From Paragemmobacter ruber (GTDB lineage Bacteria; Pseudomonadota; Alphaproteobacteria; Rhodobacterales; Rhodobacteraceae), in assembly GCF_009908315.1 (NCBI RefSeq), contig NZ_JAAATW010000003.1, forward strand, positions 726,472-790,471: a stretch of 64,000 nt of DNA, read 5' to 3'. Shown here piece by piece: positions 8,846 to 19,124 of this stretch. The position numbers and the translations under genes are program-made. Positions within the stretch are counted from its first letter, which is position 1. Each line of letters begins with the position of its first letter. The notes under the pieces were generated by a model. The model saw only the letters and a list, made by a program, of their open reading frames with translations, was not told where the DNA came from and did not search any database.

Positions 8846-10008
8846 GCGGCGGGCATCCGCGCCTCGACCATGCCCGCATACCAGCTGGCGCCGAAGGGGA
8901 TGACGTTGTCATCGAACGTATAGGCCGGGTGGTGAACCATGGCCGTGTCGCCATTGCCCACGAAGATATAGGCGCCGGGGCGTTCGTTGAGCATGAAGCT
9001 GAAATCCTCGGCCCCCATCAGGGGGGCGGTGTCGGGGTCCACCTGACCCGAGATCTGGCGCGCCACCTCGACCGCATAATCGGTGTTCTCGGGCGCGTTG
9101 ACGGTGACGGGATAGCCGCGGGCATAATGCACCTCGGCCCGCGCGCCCAGGGCGAGGGCCGTGCCAGAGGCCACCTCGGACAGGCGGCGTTCGACGAAAT
9201 CCTGAACCGCAGGATCCATGGTGCGGACGGTGCCTTTCATCTTCACCACCTGCGGGATCACGTTATGGGCGGTGCTGTCGGTTTCGACCGTGCAGACAGA
9301 AACGACGACCTGTTTCAGCGGGTCCACGTTGCGGCTGGCAATGGTCTGCAACGCCACGATGATATGGGCGGCGACCACGGTGGTGTCGATGCAGTCATGC
9401 GGCTTGGCGGCGTGGCCGCCCTTGCCGGTGACCACGATTTCGAACTGGTCGGCGGCGGCCATCAGCGCGCCCTTGCGGATGGCGAATTTTCCCACAGGGA
9501 TGCCGGGCATGTTGTGCATGCCGTAAACTTCCTGGATCCCCCAGCGGTCCATCATGCCATCGGCCACCATCTCGCGCCCGCCGCCGCCGCCCTCTTCGGC
9601 GGGCTGGAAGATCACGACGGTCGTTCCATCGAAATTCCGCGTCTCGGCCAGATATTTGGCCGCGCCCAGCAGCATCGCGGTATGGCCGTCATGGCCGCAG
9701 GCGTGCATCTTGCCGGGGATCGTGGACGCATAGGGAAGCCCGGTCTGTTCCTTGATCGGCAGCGCGTCCATGTCGGCGCGCAGGCCCACGACGCGGCCCG
9801 CCGTATCGGTCTTGCCCCGGATCACGCCCACCACGCCGGTGCGGCCGATGCCTTCCACCACCTCGTCACAGCCGAAAGAGCGCAGCAGTTCGGCCACGCG
9901 CGCCGCCGTGCGGTGGACATCAAACAGCAGTTCGGGATGTGCGTGGAAATCGTGGCGCCAGGCGGTAATCTCGGGCAGCAGTTCGGCGAAGCGGTTCTTG
10001 ACGGGCAT
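8842..10008 (-). CDS. M20 family metal-dependent amidohydrolase (hippurate hydrolase-like)
   Basis: A 388-residue M20D peptidase-like enzyme that hydrolyses N-acyl or amide bonds of amino-acid conjugates in the cytoplasm. Visible metal and catalytic motifs are RHDFHAHPEL near the N-terminus, MHACGHDGHTAMLLG at about 100-114, QPAEEGGGGGREM (metal Glu pair), GKGGHAAKPH in the dimerisation domain, and GAEDFSFM with a late HHPAY histidine. A GGAG-type site precedes the ATG. It is co-transcribed with the DUF1304 gene. The true substrate (hippurate, indole acetyl-amino acid, acetyl amino acid) cannot be told. Confidence 0.9.
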   Translation of the reverse strand: MPVKNRFAELLPEITAWRHDFHAHPELLFDVHRTAARVAELLRSFGCDEVVEGIGRTGVVGVIRGKTDTAGRVVGLRADMDALPIKEQTGLPYASTIPGKMHACGHDGHTAMLLGAAKYLAETRNFDGTTVVIFQPAEEGGGGGREMVADGMMDRWGIQEVYGMHNMPGIPVGKFAIRKGALMAAADQFEIVVTGKGGHAAKPHDCIDTTVVAAHIIVALQTIASRNVDPLKQVVVSVCTVETDSTAHNVIPQVVKMKGTVRTMDPAVQDFVERRLSEVASGTALALGARAEVHYARGYPVTVNAPENTDYAVEVARQISGQVDPDTAPLMGAEDFSFMLNERPGAYIFVGNGDTAMVHHPAYTFDDNVIPFGASWYAGMVEARMPAA

Positions 10009-10061
10009 GGCGGTCTCCTTTCCTGCCAGCCTAGCCCGTGGCGGGCCGGGTGCAAGCGCGA

Positions 10062-11309
10062 TCAGCCAAAGCGGCGGCGGGCGTCCATCGCAAGGCCGGT
10101 GCCGACCGATCCCAGCATGTCGCCGGTGGCGAGCCTTGCCGCAGGCAGCGCCGCGGCCAGCGTGGCGCGCAAGAGGGGCATCTGCGATGACCCGCCGGTG
10201 AGGAAGGCGGTGGCGATGCGGTCCGGGGTCAGGCCTGCGGCGGCCACCGTGTCGTCGATCAGCGTGCGGATGCGGGCCACGGGCGCGGCGACGGCGGCCT
10301 CGAACCGGTCGCGCCGGGCCACGGGGTTCGGCCCGCCGGTGAGGGTGGACAGCGACAGACGCGCGGCGTCATCGCCCGAGAGGGCGATCTTGGCGCCTTC
10401 CACCTGCATGGCCAGCGCATGGCCGTGGCGATGGGCCAGAACATGCCGCATCCGCGCCAGCCGTTCGGGATGGTCGGCCTCTTGCCACAGCGCCTTGATG
10501 TCGGCGGCGATGCGGGGCGTGTAAAGCGTGTTGATCCGGTGCCATGTCGCCAGATCCTGCCAGTAATGGCGCGGCATGGTCCCCTGCCCGCCCCGCGTGG
10601 TGGACAGATAGCCCAGATGCGGCATGACCTCGGCCAGCGACAGCAGGCGGTCGAAATCCGTGCCACCCACGCGGATCCCGCCATTGGCAAGGATATCCGC
10701 CGCCCGATCCGCCGCCCGGGCGCGGTCGGGCGACAGGCGCAGCACCGATATGTCGGAGGTGCCGCCGCCGATGTCGAAGACCAGCACGATCTCTTCGGCG
10801 CTCAGCCGCTGTTCATAGTCCAGCGCGGCGGCGACGGGTTCGAACTGAAACTCCACCTCGCGGAAGCCGCAGGCGCGGGCGATCTCTTCCAGCACGGCCT
10901 GCGCGGCAGCATCGCCCGCCGGATCATCATCGACGAAATGGACAGGCCGCCCGAAGACCGCCTGGGTCAGCCCCGGCTGCGCCGCGTCCAGACCCTGCCG
11001 CAGATGGGCGATGAACCGCTGCAGGATGTCGCGAAAGGCCACCGCCCGCCCCCCTACGGCGGTGCGTTCCTGCACCAGCCCCGATCCCAGCGTGGATTTG
11101 AGCCCCCGCATCAGGCGGCCCTCCTCGCCCTCCAGATAGGCGGCCATGGCTGCGCGGCCGAAGACGGGCGCCCCCTCATCTGGAAAGAACACGGCCGAGG
11201 GCAGCGTGACCTGATCCCCTTCCAGCGCGATCAGCCGCGCGCCATCGGCATCGGCAAGCCCGACGGTGGAGTTGGAGGTGCCAAAGTCGATCCCTGCGAA
11301 TGCCATCAC
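10062..11309 (-). CDS. Hsp70-family protein, YegD type
   Basis: A 415-residue actin-like ATPase. It has the Hsp70 phosphate-1 motif FAGIDFGTSNSTVG at the N-terminus, VFDIGGGTSDISV at about 185-197 and the adenosine motif TAFLTGGSSQMP near 375. The protein stops after the ATPase domain and has neither a substrate-binding domain nor a lid, so it matches the YegD group rather than DnaK. The role of YegD proteins is poorly known; a chaperone role is only assumed. It stands alone between the M20 gene and a repeat-containing gap. Confidence 0.85.
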   Translation of the reverse strand: MMAFAGIDFGTSNSTVGLADADGARLIALEGDQVTLPSAVFFPDEGAPVFGRAAMAAYLEGEEGRLMRGLKSTLGSGLVQERTAVGGRAVAFRDILQRFIAHLRQGLDAAQPGLTQAVFGRPVHFVDDDPAGDAAAQAVLEEIARACGFREVEFQFEPVAAALDYEQRLSAEEIVLVFDIGGGTSDISVLRLSPDRARAADRAADILANGGIRVGGTDFDRLLSLAEVMPHLGYLSTTRGGQGTMPRHYWQDLATWHRINTLYTPRIAADIKALWQEADHPERLARMRHVLAHRHGHALAMQVEGAKIALSGDDAARLSLSTLTGGPNPVARRDRFEAAVAAPVARIRTLIDDTVAAAGLTPDRIATAFLTGGSSQMPLLRATLAAALPAARLATGDMLGSVGTGLAMDARRRFG

Positions 11310-11368
11310 CCTGCCCCCCTGATCAGGCCGCGCGACCTAGCCCGGCACCGTCGCGAAGTAAAGCGGAA

Positions 11369-11423
11369 CCAAGCCCCTTCATCTTGGTCCAAATACCCCG
11401 GGGGTTTGGGGGTGGAACCCCCA
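11369..11423 (-). repeat. Interspersed 3'-end repeat, copy b
   Basis: Read on the minus strand this is a C-rich block (ACCCCCAAACCCCCGGGGTA) followed by TTTGGACCAAGATGAAGGGG and CTTGG. It shares the ATGAAGGGGCTTGG end and the C-rich start with 4635-4686. It lies about 80 bases 3' of the FAD oxidoreductase gene in the same orientation. The remainder of the 11310-11501 gap shows nothing else I can name. Confidence 0.6.
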
Positions 11424-11501
11424 TCAGCCGAGCCAAGCGCGCAGGCGCGCAGGCGAGACAAAAGACTTGCGCAAGCCCCCTTGGTGGCGCGCTCCATCTG
11501 G

Positions 11502-12848
11502 CTACAGCGACGGGCCGGGAACGAGGGTGGATCCGTCGGTGAAGCGCGACAGGCGGAAGCGGCGCAGGTCGTGGCCGGGGTCGTGACCTGCCACCAGATC
11601 GGCCACCACCCGGCCCATGCCGGGGCCGATGCCAAAGCCATGGCCGCTCATCCCCGTGGCGATGGTCAGGCCGGGGATCGCGGCCACCCGGTCCACCACG
11701 GGCACCACATCGGGCATGGTGTCGATCATCCCGCCCCAGGCCGCGCGCAGGCGCGGGCGGCCCAGCCCCGGGAAGGCCTGTGCGAAGAAGGCCTGCACTT
11801 TGGCGATCCTGTCCATGTTGGGCGCGGGATTGAGGACGCGGGTCCGCTCGAAAGGCGAGACGTCATCCCCGCCCCAGCGGCGCGGGGTTCCCCAAGCATC
11901 GGGATATCCCGCAGGCGCCATCGGGCGAAAGCCGGTAGAGCGGAAATCCTTTTTCAGGACGGGCAGATAGGTGCCAAAGTTGCGAAAGGCATCAGGGCCG
12001 ATCCAGAAATCATGCCCCGATCCCGGCGCGATGGAATAGCCGCCATCGGCGCGGCGGCGGAAGGCGAAATCGTCGTCGCAGGCATTGCCGGGGAAGATCT
12101 CGGCCATGGGTTCGGTCGCCGCGACCGAGGCGAGGACGGAAAGCTGCGGGATCGCCACGCCCTCGGCGCGCAGGAACAGCGCCGACCACGCGCCGCCCGC
12201 CACCACCACCTGATCGCAGGCAATGCGGCCCTGTTCGGTGAATACCCCCGTCACGCGGCCCGCCTGCACATCCAGCCGCCGCACGGCGCAGTTCTCCACG
12301 ATCACCGCCCCGCGCGCGGCGGCACCCGTCGCCAGCAGGGGCACCGATTGCCACGGCTCGCCCCGCGCGTCCGATGGCGTGTGCAGCGCGCCGACCCAGG
12401 CCTTGGCCGACCCTTTCAGCCGCTCTGCCACCGCGCCGCCCGACATCATGTGGCTGTCCACGCCATGGGGGCGCGCCTCGGCAAGCCATGCCGCGAACCG
12501 GCCCATCTCGGCCTCGGTCTTGGCCAGATAGAGCACGCCCTCCTGCCGGAAGCCCAAGGCTTCGCCGAATTCCTGTGCGAGCGATTTCCAGATGCGCAAG
12601 GATTCCATCATGATGGGCAATTCGCCCATGTCGCGGCCCTGCTGGCGGATCCAGCCCCAGTTGCGGCTGGATTGTTCGCCCGCGATGCGGCCCTTTTCGC
12701 AGAGCGTGACCTTCAGGCCCCGCTCGGCCAGAAACCATGCCGTCATCACCCCGATCACGCCGCCGCCCAGCACCACAACGTCGCAGGCGGCGGGCGGGGG
12801 CCCGGGAAAGCGGAGGGGCGAGGCTTCCGAGATCGGGAAACGCATCAT
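11502..12848 (-). CDS. FAD-dependent amino-acid oxidoreductase (DadA/DAO family)
   Basis: A 448-residue flavoprotein of the D-amino-acid dehydrogenase/glycine oxidase group. The N-terminal Rossmann fingerprint VVVLGGGVIGVMTAWFLAE lies near residues 23-41, and RIACDQVVVAGGAWSALF is the second FAD strand. The C-terminus has GMSGHGFGIGPGMGRVVADL, typical of DAO enzymes. The start at 12848 overlaps the argE stop as ATGA; a longer frame to 12917 would overlap argE far more and is rejected. Being coupled to argE suggests a role in amino-acid catabolism. The substrate is unknown. Confidence 0.85.
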   Translation of the reverse strand: MMRFPISEASPLRFPGPPPAACDVVVLGGGVIGVMTAWFLAERGLKVTLCEKGRIAGEQSSRNWGWIRQQGRDMGELPIMMESLRIWKSLAQEFGEALGFRQEGVLYLAKTEAEMGRFAAWLAEARPHGVDSHMMSGGAVAERLKGSAKAWVGALHTPSDARGEPWQSVPLLATGAAARGAVIVENCAVRRLDVQAGRVTGVFTEQGRIACDQVVVAGGAWSALFLRAEGVAIPQLSVLASVAATEPMAEIFPGNACDDDFAFRRRADGGYSIAPGSGHDFWIGPDAFRNFGTYLPVLKKDFRSTGFRPMAPAGYPDAWGTPRRWGGDDVSPFERTRVLNPAPNMDRIAKVQAFFAQAFPGLGRPRLRAAWGGMIDTMPDVVPVVDRVAAIPGLTIATGMSGHGFGIGPGMGRVVADLVAGHDPGHDLRRFRLSRFTDGSTLVPGPSL

Positions 12849-14014
12849 CGGGCCAGTTCCTCCACCAGTCTTTGCATGAAGCGGTGGCCCGCCTGGAATT
12901 CCGACAGGGCCAGCCATTCATCTGCCTGATGGGCCTGCGCGATATCGCCGGGGCCGCAGATGGCGGCGGAATAGCCCGCCTCCTGAAACTGGCCGGCTTC
13001 GGTGCCATAGGACACGACGCCGGCGGCATTGTCGCCGGTCAGGCGGCGGACCAGCGCCTCGGCCTCGCCCCCCGGTTCGGGGGTCAGCGCGGGGACACCA
13101 AAGAAACGGTCCAGATGGATGGCGGCCTCGGGGCGGATCGCCTGCATCGCGGCCTCTATCCGGGCCACTTCCGCGATGAAGGCCTGCGCGTGGGTTTCCA
13201 CTTCTTCCCCCGGCACGACGCGCATTTCCAGCGCAAAGCGGCAATCGGCGGCGGTGATGTTATGGGCGGTGCCGCCCGCGATCATGCCCACATGCAGCGT
13301 GGTGAAGGGCGGATCAAAGGCCAGCGCCTGCGGGCTGCGCGGGGCGGCCTGAATGGCGGCGTTGCGGTCATTGGCCCACTGGATCAGCCGCGCGCCTTCC
13401 ATGATGGCCGACACGCCATAGGGCAGGAGCGAGGAATGGACCTCGAACCCCTTCACATGGACATGAAAGCCCGTGCCACCCTTGTGGCCGTTGATCACCT
13501 TCATCAGCGACGGCTCGCCGATGATGGCGGCGGCGCCTTTCGGCAGCACGCCTTGCATGGCGGCGATCATGGGGGGGGCACCGGTGCAGCCCACCTCTTC
13601 ATCGTAGCTGAGCGCGATCTGCAGCGGGCGCTTCACGCCGCGCTGATGCGCCTCGACCAGCGCCCAGAGCGCGAGGGCATCGAATCCCTTCATGTCGCAG
13701 GTGCCGCGCCCGTAGAGGCGGCCGTCGCGTTCCGTCACCGTCCATGGGTCAGAGGTCCAGGTCTGCCCATCCACCGGCACCACATCCGTATGGCCGGACA
13801 GCACCACCGCCCCCTCTTCCCACGGCCCGACATGGGCGAACAGCGCGGCTTTCCGCCGATCCTCGTTCCAGTGGCGATGCGACATGATGCCGTGCGAGGC
13901 GAGGTAATCCTCGACCCAGTCCACGAGCGGCAGGTTGCTGTCCCGGCTGACGGTGGGAAATTTGACCAGATGATCAAGTATTTGCCGGGGAGAGAGGGTG
14001 GGTGCGGCGGGCAT
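12845..14014 (-). CDS. argE: Acetylornithine deacetylase (M20 family)
   Basis: A 389-residue zinc hydrolase that removes acetate from N-acetylornithine in arginine synthesis. Motifs: VVLSGHTDVVPVDGQTW (metal His/Asp), GRGTCDMKGFDAL, and SYDEEVGCTGAP (catalytic Glu pair). A dimerisation domain follows with HNITAADC. Upstream lies a 190-base gap shared with the divergent ABC operon. Its pairing with a D-amino-acid-type oxidoreductase is unusual for pure biosynthesis, and an N-acyl amino-acid deacylase role in catabolism is an alternative. Confidence 0.85.
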   Translation of the reverse strand: MPAAPTLSPRQILDHLVKFPTVSRDSNLPLVDWVEDYLASHGIMSHRHWNEDRRKAALFAHVGPWEEGAVVLSGHTDVVPVDGQTWTSDPWTVTERDGRLYGRGTCDMKGFDALALWALVEAHQRGVKRPLQIALSYDEEVGCTGAPPMIAAMQGVLPKGAAAIIGEPSLMKVINGHKGGTGFHVHVKGFEVHSSLLPYGVSAIMEGARLIQWANDRNAAIQAAPRSPQALAFDPPFTTLHVGMIAGGTAHNITAADCRFALEMRVVPGEEVETHAQAFIAEVARIEAAMQAIRPEAAIHLDRFFGVPALTPEPGGEAEALVRRLTGDNAAGVVSYGTEAGQFQEAGYSAAICGPGDIAQAHQADEWLALSEFQAGHRFMQRLVEELAR

Positions 14015-14206
14015 ATGCGGCTTTCCTGATTGCTTTGCGCAGGTTGGCGGCTGTTCTTCGGGCGGTCAAGGCATCCGCCACTGACGCAAGGTCATGCCGA
14101 ACAAGCGGCTTGCGGGATTGCGCAAAATCTCTAACACTCTGCCTCAGTCGCCGGGCATCCGCACCGATCCAAGATCGGGCCGCATCGGAAAAACAAGAAT
14201 AAACAC

Positions 14207-15238
14207 ATGACCTTGGGGGGTCTTTATATGCCCGATGGGGCGGAACCTGTCCTCGATGTGCGGGGTCTCAAGACCGTTTTCAAAACGCGCGGCGGCGAAG
14301 TTCATGCCGTGAATTCCGTGAGCTTCCATCTGCGCCCGGGCGAGCTTTTGGGCGTGGTGGGGGAAAGCGGATCGGGCAAGTCGGTCACCATGATGTCGCT
14401 GATCGGGCTGTTGCCTTCGCCCCCGGCCGAGGTGCGGGCGGGCGAGGTGCTGTTGGGGGGGCGCGACCTGCTGAAGCTGTCGCCGCGCGATCTGCAGGCG
14501 GTGCGGGGCGCGAAGGTGGGCTTTGTGTTCCAAGACCCGATGACAAGCCTGAACCCCGTCTTCACCGTGGGCAACCAGATCATGGAGCCCCTGATCAAGC
14601 ATATGGGGATGACCAAGCCGCAGGCCGAGCAGCGCGCGGCAGAGCTTTTGGCGCTGGTGGGGATTCCGGATGCGAAGAAGCGGCTGAAATCCTATCCGCA
14701 TCAGTTTTCGGGCGGGATGCGGCAGCGGGTGATGATCGCCATCGCGTTGGCCTGTGATCCGGATGTTCTGATCGCGGATGAGCCGACGACGGCGCTGGAT
14801 GTGACGATTCAGGCGCAGATCATCGAATTGGTGAAGGATCTGCGCCAGAAGCTGGGCATGGCCATCGTCTGGATCACCCATGATCTGGGGGTGATCGCGG
14901 GCATCGCGGACCGGGTGATGGTGATGTATGGCGGCCAGGTGGTGGAGCAGGCCCCGGTGCGGGAATTGTTCACCAATCCCCGGCACCCCTATACCCGCGC
15001 GCTGCTGAAAACCGTGCCATCGCTGACCGGCGAACGCGCGGCGCGGCTGGAGGTGATCCAAGGCCAGCCGCCGCTTTTGCTGGGGGCGCCGGTGGCCTGC
15101 CCGTTCCGGGCGCGCTGCGCCCATGCCTTTGACCGCTGCGAGGCGGAAAATCCGCAGCGCCGCGCGGTGGATGGCCTGCCCGTGGGACAAGGCCATGACG
15201 TGGCCTGTCACTGGACGCCGGAGGCGGCGCATGGCTGA
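14207..15238 (+). CDS. Peptide-type ABC transporter ATPase (DppD/OppD)
   Basis: First of a five-gene ABC importer operon. The 343-residue protein has the Walker A motif GESGSGKSV, the signature [14 protein letters not shown], Walker [13 protein letters not shown] and the switch HisD loop [10 protein letters not shown]. It ends in the Cys-rich OppD/DppD tail ([14 protein letters not shown]), a likely Fe-S or metal patch of this subfamily. The ATG at 14207 is the longest start; an ATG at 14228 preceded by GGGGGG is an equally good candidate. The end overlaps the next gene by 8 bases. Confidence 0.92.
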   Translation: MTLGGLYMPDGAEPVLDVRGLKTVFKTRGGEVHAVNSVSFHLRPGELLGVVGESGSGKSVTMMSLIGLLPSPPAEVRAGEVLLGGRDLLKLSPRDLQAVRGAKVGFVFQDPMTSLNPVFTVGNQIMEPLIKHMGMTKPQAEQRAAELLALVGIPDAKKRLKSYPHQFSGGMRQRVMIAIALACDPDVLIADEPTTALDVTIQAQIIELVKDLRQKLGMAIVWITHDLGVIAGIADRVMVMYGGQVVEQAPVRELFTNPRHPYTRALLKTVPSLTGERAARLEVIQGQPPLLLGAPVACPFRARCAHAFDRCEAENPQRRAVDGLPVGQGHDVACHWTPEAAHG

Positions 15239-16316
15239 CGGGGGGGGCGCAGAGGGCGGGCGCATGACGCAGGGCCAGCCCTTGGTGCAGGTGCGGAACC
15301 TGAAGATGCATTTTCCCATCTACGCGGGGATCCTGCGCCGCAAGGTGGGCGCGGTGAAGGCCGTGGATGGTGTGAGCTTTGACATCCTGACCGGCGAAAC
15401 GCTGGGGCTGGTGGGGGAATCGGGCTGCGGCAAATCCACCGTGGGGCGCGCCCTGCTCAGGCTTTATGAACCGACTGCCGGATCGGTGGTGATCGACGGC
15501 GAAGATATCGCCGCCCTGCCCCCTGATGCGCTGCGCAAAAAGCGCCCCACCATGCAGATGGTGTTCCAGGACCCGCAGGCGAGCCTGAACCCGCGCATGA
15601 CCGTGGCCGCGATCATCGGTGAGCCGTTGGACGAACATACCGACTGGACCGAGGCGCGCAAATCCGAGCGGGTCTATGAGTTGATGGATCAGGTCGGGCT
15701 GAACCGGCGTTTCGCCAACCGCTACCCGCATGAATTTTCGGGCGGGCAGCGGCAGCGGATCGGGATCGCCCGCGCGCTGGCCCTGAACCCCAAGTTCATC
15801 GTCTGCGACGAACCCATCGCCGCGCTGGACGTGTCGATCCAGGCGCAGGTGGTGAACCTCCTCGAGGATCTGCAGGACAGGCTGGGGCTGACCTATCTGT
15901 TCATCAGCCATGACCTTTCGATGGTGCGCCATATCGCGGACCGGGTGGCGGTGATGTATCTGGGCCAGATCGCGGAACTGTCCCCGCGCGATGCGCTTTA
16001 TGCCCGGCCCCTGCATCCTTATGCCAAGGCGCTGCTCTCTGCCGTGCCCGAGGCCGATCCGGCGCTGGAGGCGCAGCGGCAGCGGATCATCCTGCGGGGC
16101 GATGTGCCATCGCCCGCCAACCCGCCCAAGGGATGCAATTTCTGCACGCGCTGCCCGGTCGTGATGCCGGTCTGCCGTGACGTGGAACCGGTCCTGACCG
16201 AGGTGGAGCCCGGGCGCTTTGTCGCCTGCCATCTGGTCAGCCCGAACAATGCCGGGGGGCACGCATCCCCCGGTGCCGAGGTGCGTGAGCACAACCAACA
16301 AGGAGAAGCGAAATGA
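15231..16316 (+). CDS. Peptide-type ABC transporter ATPase (DppF/OppF)
   Basis: Second ATPase of the importer, 361 residues from ATG 15231, which overlaps the stop of the previous gene. It carries [18 protein letters not shown] (Walker A), [15 protein letters not shown] (signature) and [14 protein letters not shown] (Walker B), plus the C-terminal oligopeptide tail with [14 protein letters not shown]. An in-frame ATG at 15264 is an alternative start. Together with DppD it should form the heterodimeric motor on the cytoplasmic face of the two permeases. Its stop overlaps the binding-protein ATG as ATGA. Confidence 0.92.
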   Translation: MADGGGAEGGRMTQGQPLVQVRNLKMHFPIYAGILRRKVGAVKAVDGVSFDILTGETLGLVGESGCGKSTVGRALLRLYEPTAGSVVIDGEDIAALPPDALRKKRPTMQMVFQDPQASLNPRMTVAAIIGEPLDEHTDWTEARKSERVYELMDQVGLNRRFANRYPHEFSGGQRQRIGIARALALNPKFIVCDEPIAALDVSIQAQVVNLLEDLQDRLGLTYLFISHDLSMVRHIADRVAVMYLGQIAELSPRDALYARPLHPYAKALLSAVPEADPALEAQRQRIILRGDVPSPANPPKGCNFCTRCPVVMPVCRDVEPVLTEVEPGRFVACHLVSPNNAGGHASPGAEVREHNQQGEAK

Positions 16317-18016
16317 AATTCAAGACCGCCCTTCTGGGCGCTGCGGCGGCCTTCGTGCTGGCCCCGGCGGCCCATGCCGAACGGGGTTCCGACGGCGAGG
16401 TCAGGATCCTTTACTATCAGGCTGTTTCCACGCTGAACGCATATCTGTCTTCCGGGACCAAGGACGTGGAGGCCGGGTCGCTGGTGCTGGAGCCGCTGGC
16501 CGGGTTCGATCAGGACGGCCAGCTGTTCCCGCGCCTCGCCGCCGAAATCCCGACGGTCGAGAATGGCGGCGTGGCCGCTGACCTGACCTCGATCACCTGG
16601 AAGCTGAAGGAAGGTCTGGTCTGGTCGGATGGCACGCCGGTCACCAGCGCCGATGTGAAATTCACCTGGGAATACTGCACCCATCCCGAGGGCGGCTGCG
16701 CGCAAGGCGCGAAATATGAAGGCATCGCCTCGATCGACACGCCCGATGACCTGACGGTGGTGGTGAATTTCGAAGGGCCGAAGCCCTATCCCTATCAGCC
16801 CTTCACCGGCGGCACTGCGCCGATCCTGCAAAAGGCGCAGTTCGAGGCCTGCCTCGGCCCGGCGGCGCAGACCTGCACCGAGCAGAACTCCAAGCCGATC
16901 GGGACCGGCCCCTTCGTCGTGACCGATTTCAAGGTGAATGACGTGGTCACCCTTGAGGCCAACCCGAACTATCGCGACCCGGCCAAGCCCGCCTTTGCGA
17001 CCGTCACGCTGAAGGGCGGCGGGGATGCGCTGGCGGCGGCCTCGGCCGTGATGGAGACGGGCGAGTTCGACTATGCCTGGAACACCCAGATCAACCCCGA
17101 ACAGCAGGCCCAGATGGAAGCCGGCGGCAAGGGCAAGTTCGTCAACGCCTTCGGCACGCTGGTGGAGCGCATCGAGATCAACCTCACCGATCCGTCGGCC
17201 GATCTACCCGAAGGCGAGCGGTCCACGGTCAAGCATCCGCACCCGATCCTGAGCGATGCCAATGTGCGCAAGGCGCTGTCGATGGCGATCGACCGGCAGA
17301 CGCTGGTGGATGTGGGCTATGGTGGCGCGGGTCGCCCGACCTGCAACCTCGTGCCCGCCCCGGCCTTCCAGGCATCGGACAACACCGGCTGCCTGACGCA
17401 GGACATGGAAGGCGCCAAGGCCCTGCTGGAAGGCGCGGGCTGGACCGACAGCGATGGCGACGGCATCCGCGACAAGGACGGCAAGAAGCTGAGCCTTGTC
17501 TACCAGACCACCGTCAACCCCGTGCGTCAGGATTTCCAGGCGCTGGTCAAGGGCTGGTGGAACGAGCTGGGCGTGGAAGTGGAGCTGAAGGCCATTGATC
17601 CGGCGGTGTTCTTCGGCGGCGATGCCGCATCGCCCGACACGTTCCAGAAGTTCTATGCGGACGTGGAAATGTACGCCAACAACTTCGATGGCACGGATGC
17701 CGAGCCCTACATGTCGCAATACCTGTGCGACAAGATCCCAGGGCCGGAAAACCAGTGGCAGGGCGAGAACATCAACCGCTTCTGCGACCCGGCCTATGAC
17801 GCGCTGGTGAAGGAGCTTTCCACCACCTCGGGCATCGAGGCGCGCGGCGCGCTGGTGATGAAGCTGAACGACATGCTGACCAAGGACAGCAACGTGATCA
17901 TCCCGCTGGTGGATCGTGGCCGGTTCTCGGCGCAGTCCAACACGCTGGGCGGGTTCGTCATGAACTCGTGGGATACCGAGCTGTGGAACGCGCAGGACTG
18001 GACCCGCGCGGAATGA
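16313..18016 (+). CDS. ABC transporter periplasmic substrate-binding protein (family 5, peptide/nickel type)
   Basis: A 567-residue exported protein with a signal peptide ending in APAAHA around residue 22. The family 5 signature region is present ([20 protein letters not shown] and [18 protein letters not shown]), as in DppA/OppA. It is slightly larger than typical DppA. It binds the imported ligand in the periplasm; ligand identity (di- or oligopeptide, opine, amino-acid derivative) cannot be inferred. It is coupled to the upstream ATPase (ATGA), while a strong hairpin separates it from the permeases. Confidence 0.9.
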   Translation: MKFKTALLGAAAAFVLAPAAHAERGSDGEVRILYYQAVSTLNAYLSSGTKDVEAGSLVLEPLAGFDQDGQLFPRLAAEIPTVENGGVAADLTSITWKLKEGLVWSDGTPVTSADVKFTWEYCTHPEGGCAQGAKYEGIASIDTPDDLTVVVNFEGPKPYPYQPFTGGTAPILQKAQFEACLGPAAQTCTEQNSKPIGTGPFVVTDFKVNDVVTLEANPNYRDPAKPAFATVTLKGGGDALAAASAVMETGEFDYAWNTQINPEQQAQMEAGGKGKFVNAFGTLVERIEINLTDPSADLPEGERSTVKHPHPILSDANVRKALSMAIDRQTLVDVGYGGAGRPTCNLVPAPAFQASDNTGCLTQDMEGAKALLEGAGWTDSDGDGIRDKDGKKLSLVYQTTVNPVRQDFQALVKGWWNELGVEVELKAIDPAVFFGGDAASPDTFQKFYADVEMYANNFDGTDAEPYMSQYLCDKIPGPENQWQGENINRFCDPAYDALVKELSTTSGIEARGALVMKLNDMLTKDSNVIIPLVDRGRFSAQSNTLGGFVMNSWDTELWNAQDWTRAE

Positions 18017-18033
18017 GCCGGGCCTGAACACGG

Positions 18034-18063
18034 GGGCGCGGCGGGATGTTTCCCGCCGCGCCC
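18034..18063 (+). terminator. Strong intercistronic stem-loop after the binding-protein gene
   Basis: A perfect 13-bp stem (18034-18046 with 18051-18063, arm GGGCGCGGCGGGA) and a TGTT loop, followed by TTCATT rather than a run of T. It starts 18 bases after the binding-protein stop and precedes the permease genes by about 50 bases. Inference: a leaky terminator or mRNA 3'-end protector giving more binding protein than permease. Confidence 0.75.
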
Positions 18064-18116
18064 TTCATTCACCTCGTGCATCCCTTTGGCGTGATCGTCT
18101 AGCGGACAGGTAACCC

Positions 18117-19124
18117 ATGCTTTCCTTCACCATACGGCGCTTGCTGACGGCGATCCCGACGCTTTTGCTGATCAGTCTGGTCATCTTCCTGCTGGTCGAT
18201 CTGGCACCGGGAAGCCCGCTGTCGGATGTGCCGCTGACCGTGCCGCCCGAGGTGCGCCAGAAGATGCTGGAGGCGATGGGGGCCGACCAGCCGGTGATGG
18301 TGCGTTATCTGTTGTGGTTGAAGCAGTTCTTCTGGATCGAGCCGCTCTATGGCATTGACGCGCTGTTCGGCACCGATTTCGCGCAAGGGGCGCAGCGGAT
18401 CATCAGCTGGCAGTCCAAGGTGCCGGTGTTCCAGATCATTGGCGAACGCCTGCCCCAGACCCTGACCGTGGTGGGGACGGCCTATCTGATCGGGGTGCTG
18501 ATCGCGCTGCCCATCGGCATCTATTCGGCCTATCGGCAATATTCGTGGTTCGATCAGGCGGGCACCTTCTTTGCCATGGCGGGATTTTCGGTGCCCACCT
18601 TCTTTACCGGCAACCTCTTGATCCTGATCTTTGCGGTGAACCTTGGCTGGTTCCCGACGATCTATGACACCAATCTTGAGGTGGTGGACTGGGCCAGCTT
18701 CAAGGAGATGCTGGCGCAGATGGCGCTGCCCGTCACGGTGCTGGCGCTGTTCAACGCGGCCGAGATCAGCCGCTACACGCGGTCTTCGGTGCTGGAGAAC
18801 CTTGGGCAGGATTATGTGCGCACGGCGCGGGCCAAGGGGATGGGCGAAGGCCGGGTGGTGCTGAAACATGTGCTGCGCAATTCGCTGATCCCGGTCGTGA
18901 CGGTGGTGGCGCTGGGGCTGCCCACGGTGTTCGGGGGCGCAATCGTGACCGAGCAGATCTTCAAGATCAACGGCATCGGCGCGGCGCTGATCGGGGCGAT
19001 CAACGTGTCCGACCTGCCCACGGTGCAGACCGTGACCTTCATCTTTGCGGTGCTGATCGTGCTGTTCAACCTGATTGCCGATATCCTATACGGCATCCTT
19101 GATCCGAGGATCCGCTATGACTGA
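18117..19124 (+). CDS. Peptide-type ABC transporter permease (DppB)
   Basis: A 335-residue inner-membrane protein with an N-terminal MLSFTIRRLLTAIPTLLLIS helix typical of DppB/OppB, a large periplasmic loop, and the EAA coupling motif around YVRTARAKGMGEGRVVLKH. It forms the translocation pore with DppC. The stop overlaps the start of the next gene by 8 bases. Confidence 0.92.
   Translation: MLSFTIRRLLTAIPTLLLISLVIFLLVDLAPGSPLSDVPLTVPPEVRQKMLEAMGADQPVMVRYLLWLKQFFWIEPLYGIDALFGTDFAQGAQRIISWQSKVPVFQIIGERLPQTLTVVGTAYLIGVLIALPIGIYSAYRQYSWFDQAGTFFAMAGFSVPTFFTGNLLILIFAVNLGWFPTIYDTNLEVVDWASFKEMLAQMALPVTVLALFNAAEISRYTRSSVLENLGQDYVRTARAKGMGEGRVVLKHVLRNSLIPVVTVVALGLPTVFGGAIVTEQIFKINGIGAALIGAINVSDLPTVQTVTFIFAVLIVLFNLIADILYGILDPRIRYD

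Noticed and set aside
10062..11309. DnaK
   Set aside because: The protein ends after the ATPase domain, with no peptide-binding domain or lid and no dnaJ or grpE nearby.
10419..12929. Plus-strand open frame of 836 codons
   Set aside because: It is the antisense shadow of the Hsp70 and FAD oxidoreductase genes in GC-rich DNA; its product is low-complexity His/Arg/Gly without domains.
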